64,000 nt of DNA, taken from contig JAQFVV010000031.1 of NCBI GenBank assembly GCA_028023455.1, positions 5,190,237 to 5,254,236 of the forward strand. Reading direction: 5' to 3'. The notes under the pieces are model-generated. The model made no database searches. It saw nothing but the letters and a program-made list of their open reading frames with translations, and was not told where the DNA came from. Shown in pieces: positions 1-10,800 of the stretch. Position 1 is the stretch's first letter. The number at the start of each line of letters is the position of its first letter. The DNA comes from Epiperipatus broadwayi. Its lineage: Eukaryota > Onychophora > Udeonychophora > Euonychophora > Peripatidae. Position numbers and translations under genes: made by a program.

Positions 1-178
1 CTCTTTGAATATTTTCTATCAATACTGTCAATGAGCATTTTGGATTATGGGTTATATCAGCAATTAGTTCTCGATATGTTTTAAGAGAAGTACACTGAGA
101 AATAAAATGTTCTGTTTTTTCTTCTTCTTTATTACATAGTTGACAAATGGCATCTATGTTTGAAGATCTCCATCTTTG

Positions 179-180
<2 letters not shown>
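1..180 (-). pseudogene. 3' fragment of a Tx1/L1-like ORF2 (zinc-finger tail)
   Basis: Read on the minus strand, one frame is open across the fragment and ends with the zinc-binding tail that follows the reverse transcriptase in L1/Tx1-type ORF2 proteins. The motif is a CQLC pair, then eleven residues further on an H, then FISQC. The same motif occurs at 1377-1643 (CQLC...EHFLLQC) and near 60000 (CNLW...EHIIPRC), so this is a third copy of the same superfamily. The 5' side stops abruptly at the trinucleotide array at 178, and the 3' side leaves the window. Only the zinc motif and about 30 residues beyond it can be judged, so the family is inferred from its siblings. Confidence 0.7.
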
Positions 181-264
<84 letters not shown>

Positions 265-286
265 TCTTCTTCTTCTTCTTCTTCTT
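178..286. repeat. (TAC)n followed by (TTC)8 microsatellite
   Basis: There is an almost pure TAC tract to about 261, then about eight TTC units. It borders an L1-like fragment on the left and a retroelement 3'-end stub on the right. Confidence 0.95.
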
Positions 287-325
287 TTAAAATGTATTTT
301 ATTGGCAGTTTATTTGGTTACATTT
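287..325 (-). mobile_element. 39-bp stub of a Tx1/L1-like element 3' end
   Basis: The 39 bases match those at 809-847, which are the 3' terminus of the large element to the right. On the minus strand both contain AATAAA-type motifs and both run directly into (GAA)n. The simplest reading is a severely 5'-truncated second insertion into the same array. Duplication of the element end together with the repeat is the alternative. Confidence 0.65.
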
Positions 326-804
326 TCTTCTTCTTCTTCTTCTTCTTCTTCTTCTTCTTCTTCTTCTTCTTCTTCTTCTTCTTCTTCTTCTTCTTCTTCT
401 TCTTCTTCTTCTTCTTCTTCTTCTTCCTTTTCTTCTTCTTCCTTTTCTTCTTCTTCCTCTTCTTCTTCCTCTTCTTCTTCTCTTCTTCTTCTTCTTCTCT
501 TCTTCTTCTTCTTCTTCTTCTTCTTCTTCTTCTTCTTCTTCTTCTTCTTCTTCTTCTTCTTCTTCTTCTTCTTCTTCTTCTTCTTCTTCTTCTTCTTCTT
601 CTTCTTCTTCTTCTTCTTCTTCTTCTTCTTCTTCTTCTTCTTCTTCTTCTTCTTCTTCTTCTTCTTCTTCTTCTTCTTCTTCTTCTTCTTCTTCTTCTTC
701 TTCTTCTTCTTCTTCTTCTTCTTCTTCTTCTTCTTCTTCTTCTTCTTCTTCTTCTTCTTCTTCTTCTTCTTCTTCTTCTTCTTCTTCTTCTTCTTCTTCT
801 TCTT
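326..804. repeat. (TTC)n/(GAA)n array, about 480 bp
   Basis: This is a polypyrimidine tract on the plus strand, with a few CTTTT and CTC interruptions before about 495 and essentially pure TTC after that. It lies between two copies of the same 39-bp retroelement end. It can be translated in several frames, but only as homopolymers, so it is not coding. Confidence 0.97.
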
Positions 805-1376
805 TTTTTAAAATGTATTTTATTGGCAGTTTATTTGGTTACATTTTTTGAAAAAAAATAGGAAATAAGTACAATTTATAGTAAAATTGAAAAAAAAAAT
901 ACATGATTAGTGATATTGGACAATTAAAATATTAGAACATCATATTTTGATTCCATATTTCAATGGTTGAATTGTTTTTTCTTCCTTTATGCCCAATTGT
1001 GTTTCAGTGATAATAATATAAAAAAATAAGAAAAAATAAATATGTAATAAAAACAAAAAGGTTAAGAAGATATTATAATAATAATAAACATAAATGTATA
1101 TCCATAGGTCACAGAGGGGAGGGTAATGTGATGATGCTCCATGTTGCCGCAAATATGTATGCAGGTGCCAAGGCTTGATCCCTGAGCTTAATTTTTCCCA
1201 AATTGCCAAAAGAGATTTGAGATTTCGAGATGTGGGGTTGAAACAGAAATGTCATCTCAGAAACCAAAGGGTAAAGAGAAGGAAAATTGTGATTCTGATA
1301 GAAGGAAATAGACGTCTTTGGATGATGTTAATGAGTATTTGAAGAGATGTAATGTGTGATTTTGTGATAGATGCTA

Positions 1377-1643
1377 TTAGTGTTCTGTATGGTGAAGTGC
1401 TATGCATTGAAGCAAGAAATGTTCTATGGTTTCTTCATCGTTATGGCAAAGTTGGCAATCAGCATCAATATTGGCAAAAGGCATTTTTTTGGATAGGAAG
1501 CTATTGGTAGAAAGAGCTTCAATGTTGATTTTTATAAGAAAGTCAAGATATTTCGGCTCCAAGTACCAAAATTTGAATTTTTTAATAATTTGTTTGTTAG
1601 TGATTGTAATTAAAGATTGTGGTGTGAGAGTAGTATCTATCAT
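1377..1643 (-). pseudogene. ORF2 C-terminal zinc motif (zf-RVT type)
   Basis: An 88-codon open frame contains a CQLCH motif, then EHFLLQC. This is the CxxC-H-C arrangement found downstream of the reverse transcriptase in L1/Tx1-like ORF2. It continues the frame-broken ORF2 from 1739-2146. The stretch from here to 940 has another minus-strand open frame (940-1209) that I do not recognise. That frame may be element 3' UTR. Confidence 0.75.
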
Positions 1644-1738
1644 ATTTGCATGTTTGAATGCTTCCCAGTATGTGATTTTTTTATTAGCAATATTTTTGTT
1701 TGTTTTGAAGTAAGTTTTATAAGTTTTAATGAGGGCAT

Positions 1739-2146
1739 TTAAAAATTTGTTATTACTGGGAGGGAGGTGTCTGTAGGTAATATGGGAAGTAATTTTTCTA
1801 TGTTAGGGAAGAGTGTTATTAACTTTACTATTATACTATGTGTTCTTTGTAGATGAAATATGTTAACTGAGTGTTTTGATAGCCCATTTTGGCTAGTAGG
1901 CATTTGCATCGATTTAATGCTCATAGCTATTGTTTTTCTACCCCATATTAGTTTTGTACATAGTGAGTTAATTTTTTTCTTAAATGAGTTGGTGTATTCT
2001 ATGATTGGCATATAATATGTGGTTTTGGGGAAGATGAGTATGTTTAAGAGTGCAGTCTCGGCATGTAGTGAAAGGTAGGCTTTAGAGAGTGAATTTGTAG
2101 TTTGTTCAATGGATGAAATTAATGAGTCTTGAATTGTTGTTCTCAT
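1739..2146 (-). pseudogene. ORF2 thumb/connection region
   Basis: A 135-codon fragment lies directly downstream (minus strand) of the reverse transcriptase core. It has the pattern of the region that follows the RT: a helix with SLSKAYLSLHAETALLN, then FPKTTYYMPI and LIWGRK. The element at 60400-60741 has the matching run (LLSKVYLSLHGKVSLLN, FPKINYFLPI, LFRCRK). That shared pattern supports common origin. Frameshifts on both sides. Confidence 0.75.
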
Positions 2147-2159
2147 AGCATTTGCTGAT

Positions 2160-2850
2160 TTATATATGAGGAAACCAAGAAAGTTTTGTGGTGGGGCTGT
2201 AAATATAGAGGGAGTTGAGTTTCCAGTTAGGATATTCCATGTAGCAGATTTGTTTAAGTTAAAGTTGAGTTTAAATTGGGTACTATAATTATTGATTATT
2301 GTGATTAGTTGAGGGAGAATTTTTTTTTTGATGGAAGAAATATAACTGTATCATCCACATAACTAATGTGTGTGATGCATTTTTTAATTGAAGGGATGTA
2401 TATACCTGGGAGATTGTTTTCAATGTCACTTAGTAGGGGGTTAATGCAGGTTATAAAGAGAAGGGCACTTAGAGGGGAACCTTGGGGAATTGAATTATGG
2501 GGAGCAAATCTAGGTGAGGTTTGGCCATTGAGGGTGATATGAATTTCCCTGTTTATAAGAAGGTTAGTGAGAATATAAAGTAAGGGGATGGGTATATTAT
2601 AAGTTTTTAGTGTATGTATTAATGTTTCTATAGGAACAGAGTCAAATGCAGCAGTAATATCCAGTTGAACTGCAATAGGTCCAGTTTTTCTAGCATGTCT
2701 GATATAGTCTATGATTATTTTGAAGAGTGAGATTGCAGCAGAGGTGGATGATCCTTTTTTTTTGCAAATTGAAAAGTTGATATGGAAGGTAAGATGAGAG
2801 GTTGTATTTTGTCTTTAACAATTGACTCAATAGTTTTAATGAGGATAGGG
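2160..2850 (-). pseudogene. ORF2 reverse transcriptase core
   Basis: The minus strand encodes palm motif A (QLDITAAFDSVP, from about 2660), motif B (QGSPLSALLF, near 2490) and motif C (SYVDDTVI, with the YVDD codons at about 2350-2361). All three catalytic aspartates are therefore kept. From motif B to motif C one frame is open. Just downstream a poly-A-type tract (plus-strand T run at 2322-2329) and frame breaks separate the core from the thumb. No long open frame survives here because of indels. The core looks catalytically intact but could not be made as one protein. Confidence 0.85.
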
Positions 2851-3136
2851 GTCATAGATATTGGCCGTAGATTGTTAAGTGGGGAGGGTAGTATTTTTTT
2901 TTTTTAGAAAGGGTAGGTTATGTATTATTGGTATTGTGAAGTAGCTAAGATGAGTGAGAATGAGTCATAGATATTGGCCATAGATTGTTAAGTGGGGAGG
3001 GTAGTATTTTTTTTTTTAGAAAGGGTACTAAAGAGACTGGGTAAAATTGTTCAATATGATGTATTTGTTCAGATAAGTAGTTTAGGAGGTTATGTATTAT
3101 TGGTATTGTGAAGTAGCTAAGATGAGTGAGAATGAA
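2850..3136. repeat. Internal tandem duplication in the element
   Basis: About 64 bases at 2850-2913 recur at 2964-3028, and about 48 bases at 2915-2962 recur at 3089-3136. The second unit contains about 60 bases that the first lacks, so a duplication was followed by a deletion. It falls between endonuclease and reverse transcriptase and contributes to loss of ORF2. Confidence 0.85.
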
Positions 3137-3315
3137 TTTGGTATTGCATGAGGGCCAGGATGTATACTGTTGGGAAGAGAAGTTAATTTCAGTATGATGT
3201 CATGTTTGGTAATACCATGATTACGATCGCTGGGTCCAAATAGGTTTGTGTGTATATCTGCATATGTAGCTGTTTGAAAGATGTTTTTAAAGTGGTAGAA
3301 GATTAGAGGAAGCAT
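3097..3315 (-). pseudogene. ORF2 fragment between endonuclease and RT
   Basis: A 72-codon open fragment with LTSLPNSIHPGPHAIPNSF matches in pattern the LESLPDRIHPGIHGISHFI stretch of the sibling element at 61439-61912. This is the segment just before the RT fingers. It is broken by the internal duplication. Confidence 0.7.
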
Positions 3316-4109
3316 GTTTTGTCCTGCAAAAATTTGTTTATTTGAAATAATAGAGAATGGAGTTGATTTTTTATTTTTGTATGCAAGAGCCCAGCGAATA
3401 TAACCTCTGGACCAATTATGAGGATGGACAAGATATACTTTTGCCTTTTTTGTGGCAAGATATTCAGCAAGTAGGTTTTGAGTATGTTTATACTGCTGCT
3501 TAAGTCGGATTATAGAAGGAATAGAGGCAGGGTCATTTGATGTATTTTTTAGTTTTATGTGAATAGTATCTAATTCTTTAACTAGAGCAGTGGGTGGTTT
3601 ATTTTTCCTGGTATAGTGTTTTATAACTGATTAAATAATGTTGGTGAATGTTTGCCATGCTTTGACAGGGTGAAGAGAGAGTATATTAATTTTTTAAAAA
3701 AGTATATAAATTTCAGAAATCACTGCTTCGGGTGTAGATGATTTCAGAAGAAGACGAACAGTGTTATTACAAGGTAAGTTTAGTCTTGCATTTAGATTAA
3801 TGTGTAGGTTGACATTTAGAGCACAGTGGTCAGAGAAATTAACAGGATGAAGAGAAGGTTTAATGAGAAAGTGTAGGTCTGGAGAGTAAAAAAGTAGATC
3901 TATGAGAGTGGCATGTTTTTGGTATAGAAGGAGAAAGCAGTACTTGGAAAAAATCCTTCAGCACTCATCATTCTATGGTTGATTAGATGGAAATATTTGG
4001 AAAGAAATACAGAGTAAGGCATATTGAAATCACCTATAAGAATAATGGGGAAAGAGTTGACAGCTAGTGTGCTGTTTATTTGATTAATTAATTTGTAAAT
4101 TAGTATGGG

Positions 4110-4448
4110 TTAATTATAAAGATATACATTAATAATGTTTATGGTGAAAGCAGTGTGACGTAAGGTTATTATAATCAATGTTTCATCCAAATATAAAATT
4201 TTGAATGATTCAAATGGTGCTTTATGGTATATGAGAATGCCAACTCCTGCTGCTGTTGCGTTAGATGTAAAGAATTCTACATATCCAAATCTGCTCAGAA
4301 GAGTTTGAGGGTTAATCTTGTTGGTGATTTTAGTGTCATTGAATAATAAGATGTGAGGGGTGAATTGTTTGATCCAGCTACTTAATGCATGAATTCTTTC
4401 ATGAGAGTTTAGGCCCCTTGTGTTAATTTCCGTAATGTTAATATCCAT
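4110..4448 (-). pseudogene. ORF2 N-terminal AP-type endonuclease fragment
   Basis: The 112-codon frame begins with MDINITEINTRGL, the asparagine-containing opening strand of the apurinic endonuclease fold of non-LTR elements. It continues with a hydrophobic helix, then LLFNDTKI, where the family has a metal-binding glutamate (QETK or SETK). Here that Glu is replaced, whereas the sibling at 62.6 kb keeps SETK. GVGILIYHK follows as the next strand. The domain then breaks by frameshift, and 3316-4109 holds its shattered remainder. The start codon is the first Met before the N-x-RG motif. Confidence 0.75.
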
Positions 4449-5157
4449 AGTAAAGGTTTTGTGTTGTGTGTGTGTAGAAATAATTGTGTAAGTGTAAAGC
4501 CATAAATGAAAAATAAAATAAAAAGGTTAGTAATGTGATCTATTAGATCTTATAATGATTATGGTAATTTGTTGTACATAAATATTGTTTTTAGTTGTTA
4601 TTAATCTTGGTAGTGGAAAGAATGATTTTATGCAGTATGTATAGAAATATGAAGATTGGAACAGTCTGTCTAATATAAGAGTGGGATAGGATGTGAAAGG
4701 AAGGTAATATTTTTGTATAGCGTATACTATAATGAGAATAGATATAGTATGTTTAATAATAATAGGAAGATTGTATTAGTGAGTTTATAATTTATAAATA
4801 TATGTGTTGTTTATTATATTGTTTATGTTTATTTTGTTTATGGCTATAAGATGCAACTATGTGTTGTTGTTTGTAATGTAGTGTGTGGATAACATTTTAG
4901 AGTGATATATGTATTTTAGCTGGGCAAGTATAATCAGCAATGATCCCCTACCAAACATAAAAATTAACATAAAAATCATTACAACAGAATATTTAACGCA
5001 AATCGGATAAAATATGACAAAAAATAAAATAAAAACGGTTGGATATAGTTCTTCATTCATGATATGTCACTAAGTTCTGTTTGGTTTTATGTGACTAGGA
5101 ATATTTACATTGGGATTATCTGATGAGTGTTCAGTAATAACTTTTATTTTCTTGTTT
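4449..5157 (-). other. Spacer between ORF1 and ORF2 of the element
   Basis: About 700 AT-rich bases separate the ORF1 stop from the endonuclease start. A 67-codon frame (4857-5060) is hydrophobic, matches nothing I know and is probably chance. Confidence 0.6.
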
Positions 5158-6998
5158 GTTCATCTGTGGATATCAACTCCAGCTAAATATACCTGCTGTT
5201 GTGGTGTAGGAGAGGAAGCATCTGAAGGCAATTGTCTAGCCGAGTATGTGACCGTTGGAGTTCCTGTTATTTGGAGGTCAGAGTTATTAGATTTCATTTT
5301 CTTTTTAAGGGGAGTGGATTGCATGGTTTCAGGACGATTCACTGGTGATTTAGATTTTATAGCGGTATATTGAGTATTATTATCTAGAGTCGATTCAGTT
5401 TCACCAATTGGTTTTTTTCTTTTTGCAATTTTTTTTATTTTTTGTTACTAATTGAAATGGAATGGAATCTTCTGCGAAAATGTCTTCAAGTTCACTTGAT
5501 GAGGATGAGCTAATATTCTCATCATCAAGTTCTGAATTACTAGTTATTGGTATATCATTCGTGTGTTGTGTATTGTGGATGATAATGGATGAGTTTTGTG
5601 TTGGTTTATCCAGGTGTATTGGTATTAATTGTTTGTTAGAGATAATCAAGGTTGATGAATCCCGGGTTTGTGGTATCTCCATTTGAGTATTTTCATTATC
5701 TTCAGTTTGATTTAAAGTTGGTGTTATTTTGATATTAATATTTTCTTTATATTTTGTTGCGTTTACTTGGCTCCAGCAATGATGTCTTTTAGAGCATTTT
5801 AATCCGCGTTTTTGACATATTTTGGTGGGGCATTCTTGTATTAAATGTGAATGTTGTTTGCAATGGAAGCACTGTGGTGGTAAACCTCTGAAGGTGATTA
5901 TTACCGGTGAGATGTCTGTTTCATGTGCAGTTGGCATATCACTAGGTAAAATATTTTTGTTTAATGTTATGCTAAACGTCACAATATTTTAAAAAAACTG
6001 GGATAACTGCATTTTTATCAAACAGATATTTAGTTTGTTATTTTCCCGTATTTTGAAAGAATTAATTGCAAGTCAATTTCGTCAAAATCAACGTGGCAAT
6101 TTTTGATTCTTTCTTGTAGAGATAGGGGACGCTCCATATCGAAGTAACAAAGGATTCTTGAGTTTAAAAATTTAATATTATTTTTGAAAATATTCCTTTG
6201 CATTTTATTATGAAATTCTATGCATAAATATCTATTATTAGGATGGTATAATATCTTATAAATAAGTGTCCATAATTTTTTTTCAGTCAAAAGTTGATAA
6301 AATTCATCCATAGGAAATTTAAATAAATCACATTCCGTGTTTGTAACTGCCATTATTAATGTTTCTCGCTATGAAATTTTTGAAAAAAAGACTTTGAGGT
6401 ATGGTTTGGTTAAAATTATTTGTGTACTGAGCATATAATTCCGAAGTAATTAATTGGGTATCATCTGGAATTATATTTACATTACATTGTTCGTCTTCAC
6501 TATCATTTCCTAGGCCTAATACTTCTTTTAAGTATTCAGTTGAATTCTGCACGTTACTGGCAATATTATCGGCATGAGATTTAACTGCTCTAGTGTACGA
6601 ATTATTTTTTTTATTTGATTTTCCTTTATATCTTGTTTGAAAAAGTGTTGATTATTACGTGATTCTTGCATAAGGTTATTAGCATTCATATTATTAGTTG
6701 TTTTCGGCAATTCAGCGAAACTCTCCATGTTTTCGATAGACTCTTGCATGCTTGTTTGATCATTAACAGAGCCGAACGTTGTCTTAGGTTTCATTAGCTT
6801 AACTTGCAGTTTCACTTGATTGCTAGTTTGAATTGTGTTATTCGATTTATTTTAGTTATTGATTGTAATTTGAACATCTTCAGTTTGAAATGATGAATTG
6901 TTATTAGAAATATAATTATTATTAGCCATAATAGAATTATTTGTGGGTTCACTTATGTTTGCCATTTGACTTAGAAGCAACGAGTCTTTCGACTCCAT
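5158..6998 (-). pseudogene. ORF1 (Gag-like, CCHC zinc knuckle), broken
   Basis: The ATG at 6998 opens a frame (MESKDSLLLSQMANISEP) that meets a TAA after about 47 codons. The rest survives as overlapping pieces at 6815-6528, 6552-6328, 6353-6030, 5982-5401 and a C-terminal tail at about 5400-5158. The middle (6353-6030) has an RRM-like pattern. The 5982-5401 piece has a zinc-knuckle region (CFHC, then H, IQEC, then ICQKRGLKCSKRHHC), followed by an acidic Ser-rich stretch. ORF1 proteins of this kind coat the element RNA. At least four frameshifts or stops show it is dead. Confidence 0.75.
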
Positions 6999-7203
6999 AG
7001 TTATAGAACAGATAAACTAAAATCTGTCAGATTAAAAAAAAAAACAAGTAGATTTTACCTACCTAATTGCTTATTCCGGTGTAATAATCTATAATGATAA
7101 AAGTATCAACAACAAGCAGACGCAAAAAAGTAAAATTTCAATCAAAACTTTAAAATTATTTTGGAGCCAAAACAACATGCTTGTGAGGCAAGGTGGCTAT
7201 CTT

Positions 7204-7285
7204 GACTACTACTACTCTACTACTACTACTACTGCTGCTGCTACTGCTACTGCTGCTGCTACTACTACTACTACTACTACTACCA

Positions 7286-7324
<39 letters not shown>

Positions 7325-7602
7325 TGGCCTACTACTCCTACTACTGCTACTCCTACTACTACTATTACTACTACTCCTACTACTCCTCCTACTCTTATTC
7401 CTACTCCTCCTACTACTACTACTACCACCACTACTACCACCACTACTACCACCACTACTACTATGACTACTACTACGACTACTACTATGACTACTATGAC
7501 TACTACTGCTACTACTACTGCTACTACTACTGCTATTACTACTGCTAGTACTACTGCTACTACTACTACTGCTACCACTGCTGCCTTCTACTGCTTCTAC
7601 TG

Positions 7603-7636
<34 letters not shown>

Positions 7637-7802
7637 CACTACTACTACCACTACTACTACCACTACTCCTACCACTACTACTACACTACTACTACACCAC
7701 TACTACTACTACTACTACTACACCACTACTACTACTACTGCCACTACTACTACTACTATTACTATTACTACTACTACTACTATTATTATTATTATTATTA
7801 TT
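7204..7802. repeat. (TAC)n-rich compound array
   Basis: About 600 bp of TAC units interspersed with TGC, TCC, ACC, TAT and TGAC variants, ending in (TTA)n. It immediately abuts the 5' end of the L1-like element. All long frames through it are repeat translation. Confidence 0.97.
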
Positions 7803-10800
7803 AGAAGTATTAAAATGTAAATATAATTTCCTACTACGTATTTTTTCTCGAAAATTAAAAGGCTTCTAAATTTGAATTCCACTTTATGGTTTCAGAAAAT
7901 GATTAGAAAATTGTAATTTCAAAATTAAAGTTAAAGCAGAGGGTTTATTTTGAGATTCCTCAATATTGCTCAGTGATGGTTTAATTAGCATAAAAACTAT
8001 AAATAGATATTGCATTTGGTTTCTATTTATATCTTAGAAAAATATGATTTTAGTGGCAATTGCCTAGGTTACCTTCATCAAAAGTTACAAATAATCTGCA
8101 CAGTAAGTGATTATAGAAGGTCAGGAATATATTCATTATGGCAAACCTATGTCGAACTTATTTTTTTTAAATTCTCAGTAATTAGTTAAAGAATAATATC
8201 TAATATGTTTTTTTGTTAATTACTGTCAGAAACATATGAAGAAGAAAAAATATCAGAACTGAAAAATTTAAAAATATTAAACAATTTTAGTTGTCTTAAG
8301 TCTTAGCCATTTTCATTTTATGTAAGGCTTATTATAAAATTTCCATGTGGAACCCTCTCTGTAAATTAAAAACAGTAGTATTATTCTTTAGAAAAATAAA
8401 GAATAATCGCAAAATTAAACTTTATAAATTTACCTGACGATTATCAATAGCAGAGAGATCGTTCGATGTTTCAACATTCTTGAACAAAAGACGATCAACA
8501 TGTATACTGTTAAGTTTGGTATCTAAGAATATATATATCATCTAATAAGAACGAAAATATTACAAAATTGTATAAAATGATAACAATATTATTTAAATAT
8601 TACTTATTTCTTTTTAAAGAAATATTTATTTTCAGCATTACGGCCTAGGTTCTAATAATATTTTTTTTTGTATAGGTCTTAATGCTATTTTGATTATTAG
8701 GTGTTCAAGTCTATGTTGATTTCTAGAATTCGTAAATATAACAATTTTCAGAATAATTATTATGGTTTCGATTTATCAGATATTGATTGCCTATCATTTT
8801 CATTTTTTATCTTTATTATGTATCAAATGTTTTATATTTTTATATAAATAAAATTGCATCTAAATATAAAGAAAATCAATTTTACTTAATTATCATTTTT
8901 TATAACAACAAACTGAAACACAATACTACTTTATACTATTTAAGTTTAACCTTTACTCATAATCTTATTTACTAAGAATATACACCTAAAATAATTTTAG
9001 GAATAATCTTCTTGGAAAGTTGGTGATACTACTTGAGGTTATAATGTACAGTCCTTTACTGGTACTTTCCTTAGCTTTGGTCTATTCTACTAGTAATACT
9101 AAACTTTTAGATACTCTAACATTAACATTAGAATATTCCTTTATCGTGGTTCACTATTCTATTATACATTTTCAAAACAAATATTAGAAATGAATTTATC
9201 AAGACTATATAATTAACTAAAGTTATGGTTTCGATTCATAATACTTTTCTCAAATGAAGATGACCTTTGTGTACATTCAACCAACAATATACAACTATAG
9301 AATAATAACATAAATAGACTTCTTGTAGCAATATTGATATTTTTTAAATTTTAGATCGGACAATGAAGCCAGCTGTATTTGATCTTCCCCAACATTACTG
9401 GAATCCCATTAATTAATTCGGGACAATTCACATGCACACATATATTGGGTTCATATACAATATCAATTAAATTTAACACCCATTGACCTATGCTGATATG
9501 ATCAAACAGAAATCATGAACTACATGGTTAATGACTGCTCATTTTATAGTTGCGATGATAGCATTGAAAAAATAATGAAACCACTAGTCTATGTATTTCC
9601 TATATGGAATCTCCACATGGTACTTTTTAAACTATGTAAAAAATTCATTTACTAATTAAATACTAAATCAGGGCAATTTTATTTGACTGTTTATAATTCA
9701 AGTTAGAGTTTACAACCAAGTTCACATATTCATTTTTTATGCTATTATCAAAATTGTTACTAGTGCCATAGTTCAAAATCAATACTTTTGCTATTATCTT
9801 TATTTAACATTTAGTTTTTGTATTCATAAAAAAAATACAAAATGAAAAACTTAAATAAAGCCATTCTTATTTTAATGATTTTCTCAGCATTAGTCGGTCC
9901 TAAATAATTTACTTCTGGAACACTATTGGTGACGAATAATAAAATAAAACAAATACTGCTACTTATATGTATTTTATTATCTCCTAACAATAACCACCAC
10001 CGAAACAGCCCTTATAAAATCATCTTCTTGATGTGTAATCAAAATCTCAAATTCGTATTTTGAAGTTTAACTTTTCTATAAAGACACATAAATTATTTTC
10101 TATTTAAATCTGGAAGCTGTCATTATCAGCATAATTTAGGTTGTAGATGACTTTTTCAATTTTGGATTAACTTAGGTTGTAGTCGATGTTATCAATCCTA
10201 GATTATCCTGATATTTTTGACTTAATATTATAGCGGAAGTCTTGAAATTTAAGATTCAAAAATGTTGGCCCAGTAGGACACTCCCAGTGCTTAAATATCT
10301 TAAGAATTAACAAGCTATAACCCATTTTATTATATTTTTAATACCCTTTCATTATATTTTTAATACAAAATTTCTTCTTGCTTGATAACATTTTGTTTTT
10401 CTCATTATTTATTCGACAAAATGTTAAATACATGGACTGACATTGTGAAATTCTATCTAATTCCATTGATGTTATCTAAGTTTACCTGTACATTTTAGTT
10501 CCATTTAATAACCTTTTATTGTATTACTGAAAGTTTGACACCTACTTTTTGAAAATTACTTATTATTTGAATACAGATATATTTTATACACTTAGACTTT
10601 TTGGTGTAACTGTGATGTATTTATCTTTTTTTACACGTGTGTGGTCATGTGTGTCGGTTATAAGAGCTGAAGATACCTTAAAAGTTTGTGTCCAAATCCC
10701 TCCCAAAATACTTATTTTAAATCTTATACAGAACACTTTCTTATAATTCATGCCATTCTTAATTATGCAAGATAATTGATCCACCTATTTTCTCAATTAT

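Larger units (their letters stand above)
805..7201 (-). mobile_element. Tx1/L1-like non-LTR retrotransposon, nearly full length, inactive
   Basis: Minus-strand parts, in 5'-3' order: a 5' leader (about 7201-6999), ORF1 with a CCHC-type zinc knuckle (6998-5158), a spacer (5157-4449), ORF2 with an endonuclease start (4448), a reverse transcriptase core (about 2660-2340), a thumb region and a terminal zinc motif (1377-1643). The 3' end has AATAAA signals and runs straight into (GAA)n at 804. Multiple stops and frameshifts make it a fossil. Order and domain content are those of two-ORF L1/Tx1-type elements. Clade placement is by motif likeness only. Both ends abut trinucleotide arrays. Confidence 0.85.

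Noticed and set aside
160-861. Long frames of poly-Leu, poly-Phe, poly-Ser and poly-Thr across the TTC/TAC array
   Set aside because: Pure translation of a trinucleotide repeat; every frame is open because the repeat has no stop codon.
5110-5686. Plus-strand frames of 74-87 codons
   Set aside because: Antisense shadows of the minus-strand ORF1 of the L1-like element.
7156-7804. Four overlapping Val/Ser/Thr/Tyr-rich frames on both strands
   Set aside because: Same reason: the TAC-type array is open in most frames.
10549-10784. Overlapping 65-66 codon frames on opposite strands
   Set aside because: No motif, no splice-site support, length expected by chance over a region this size.
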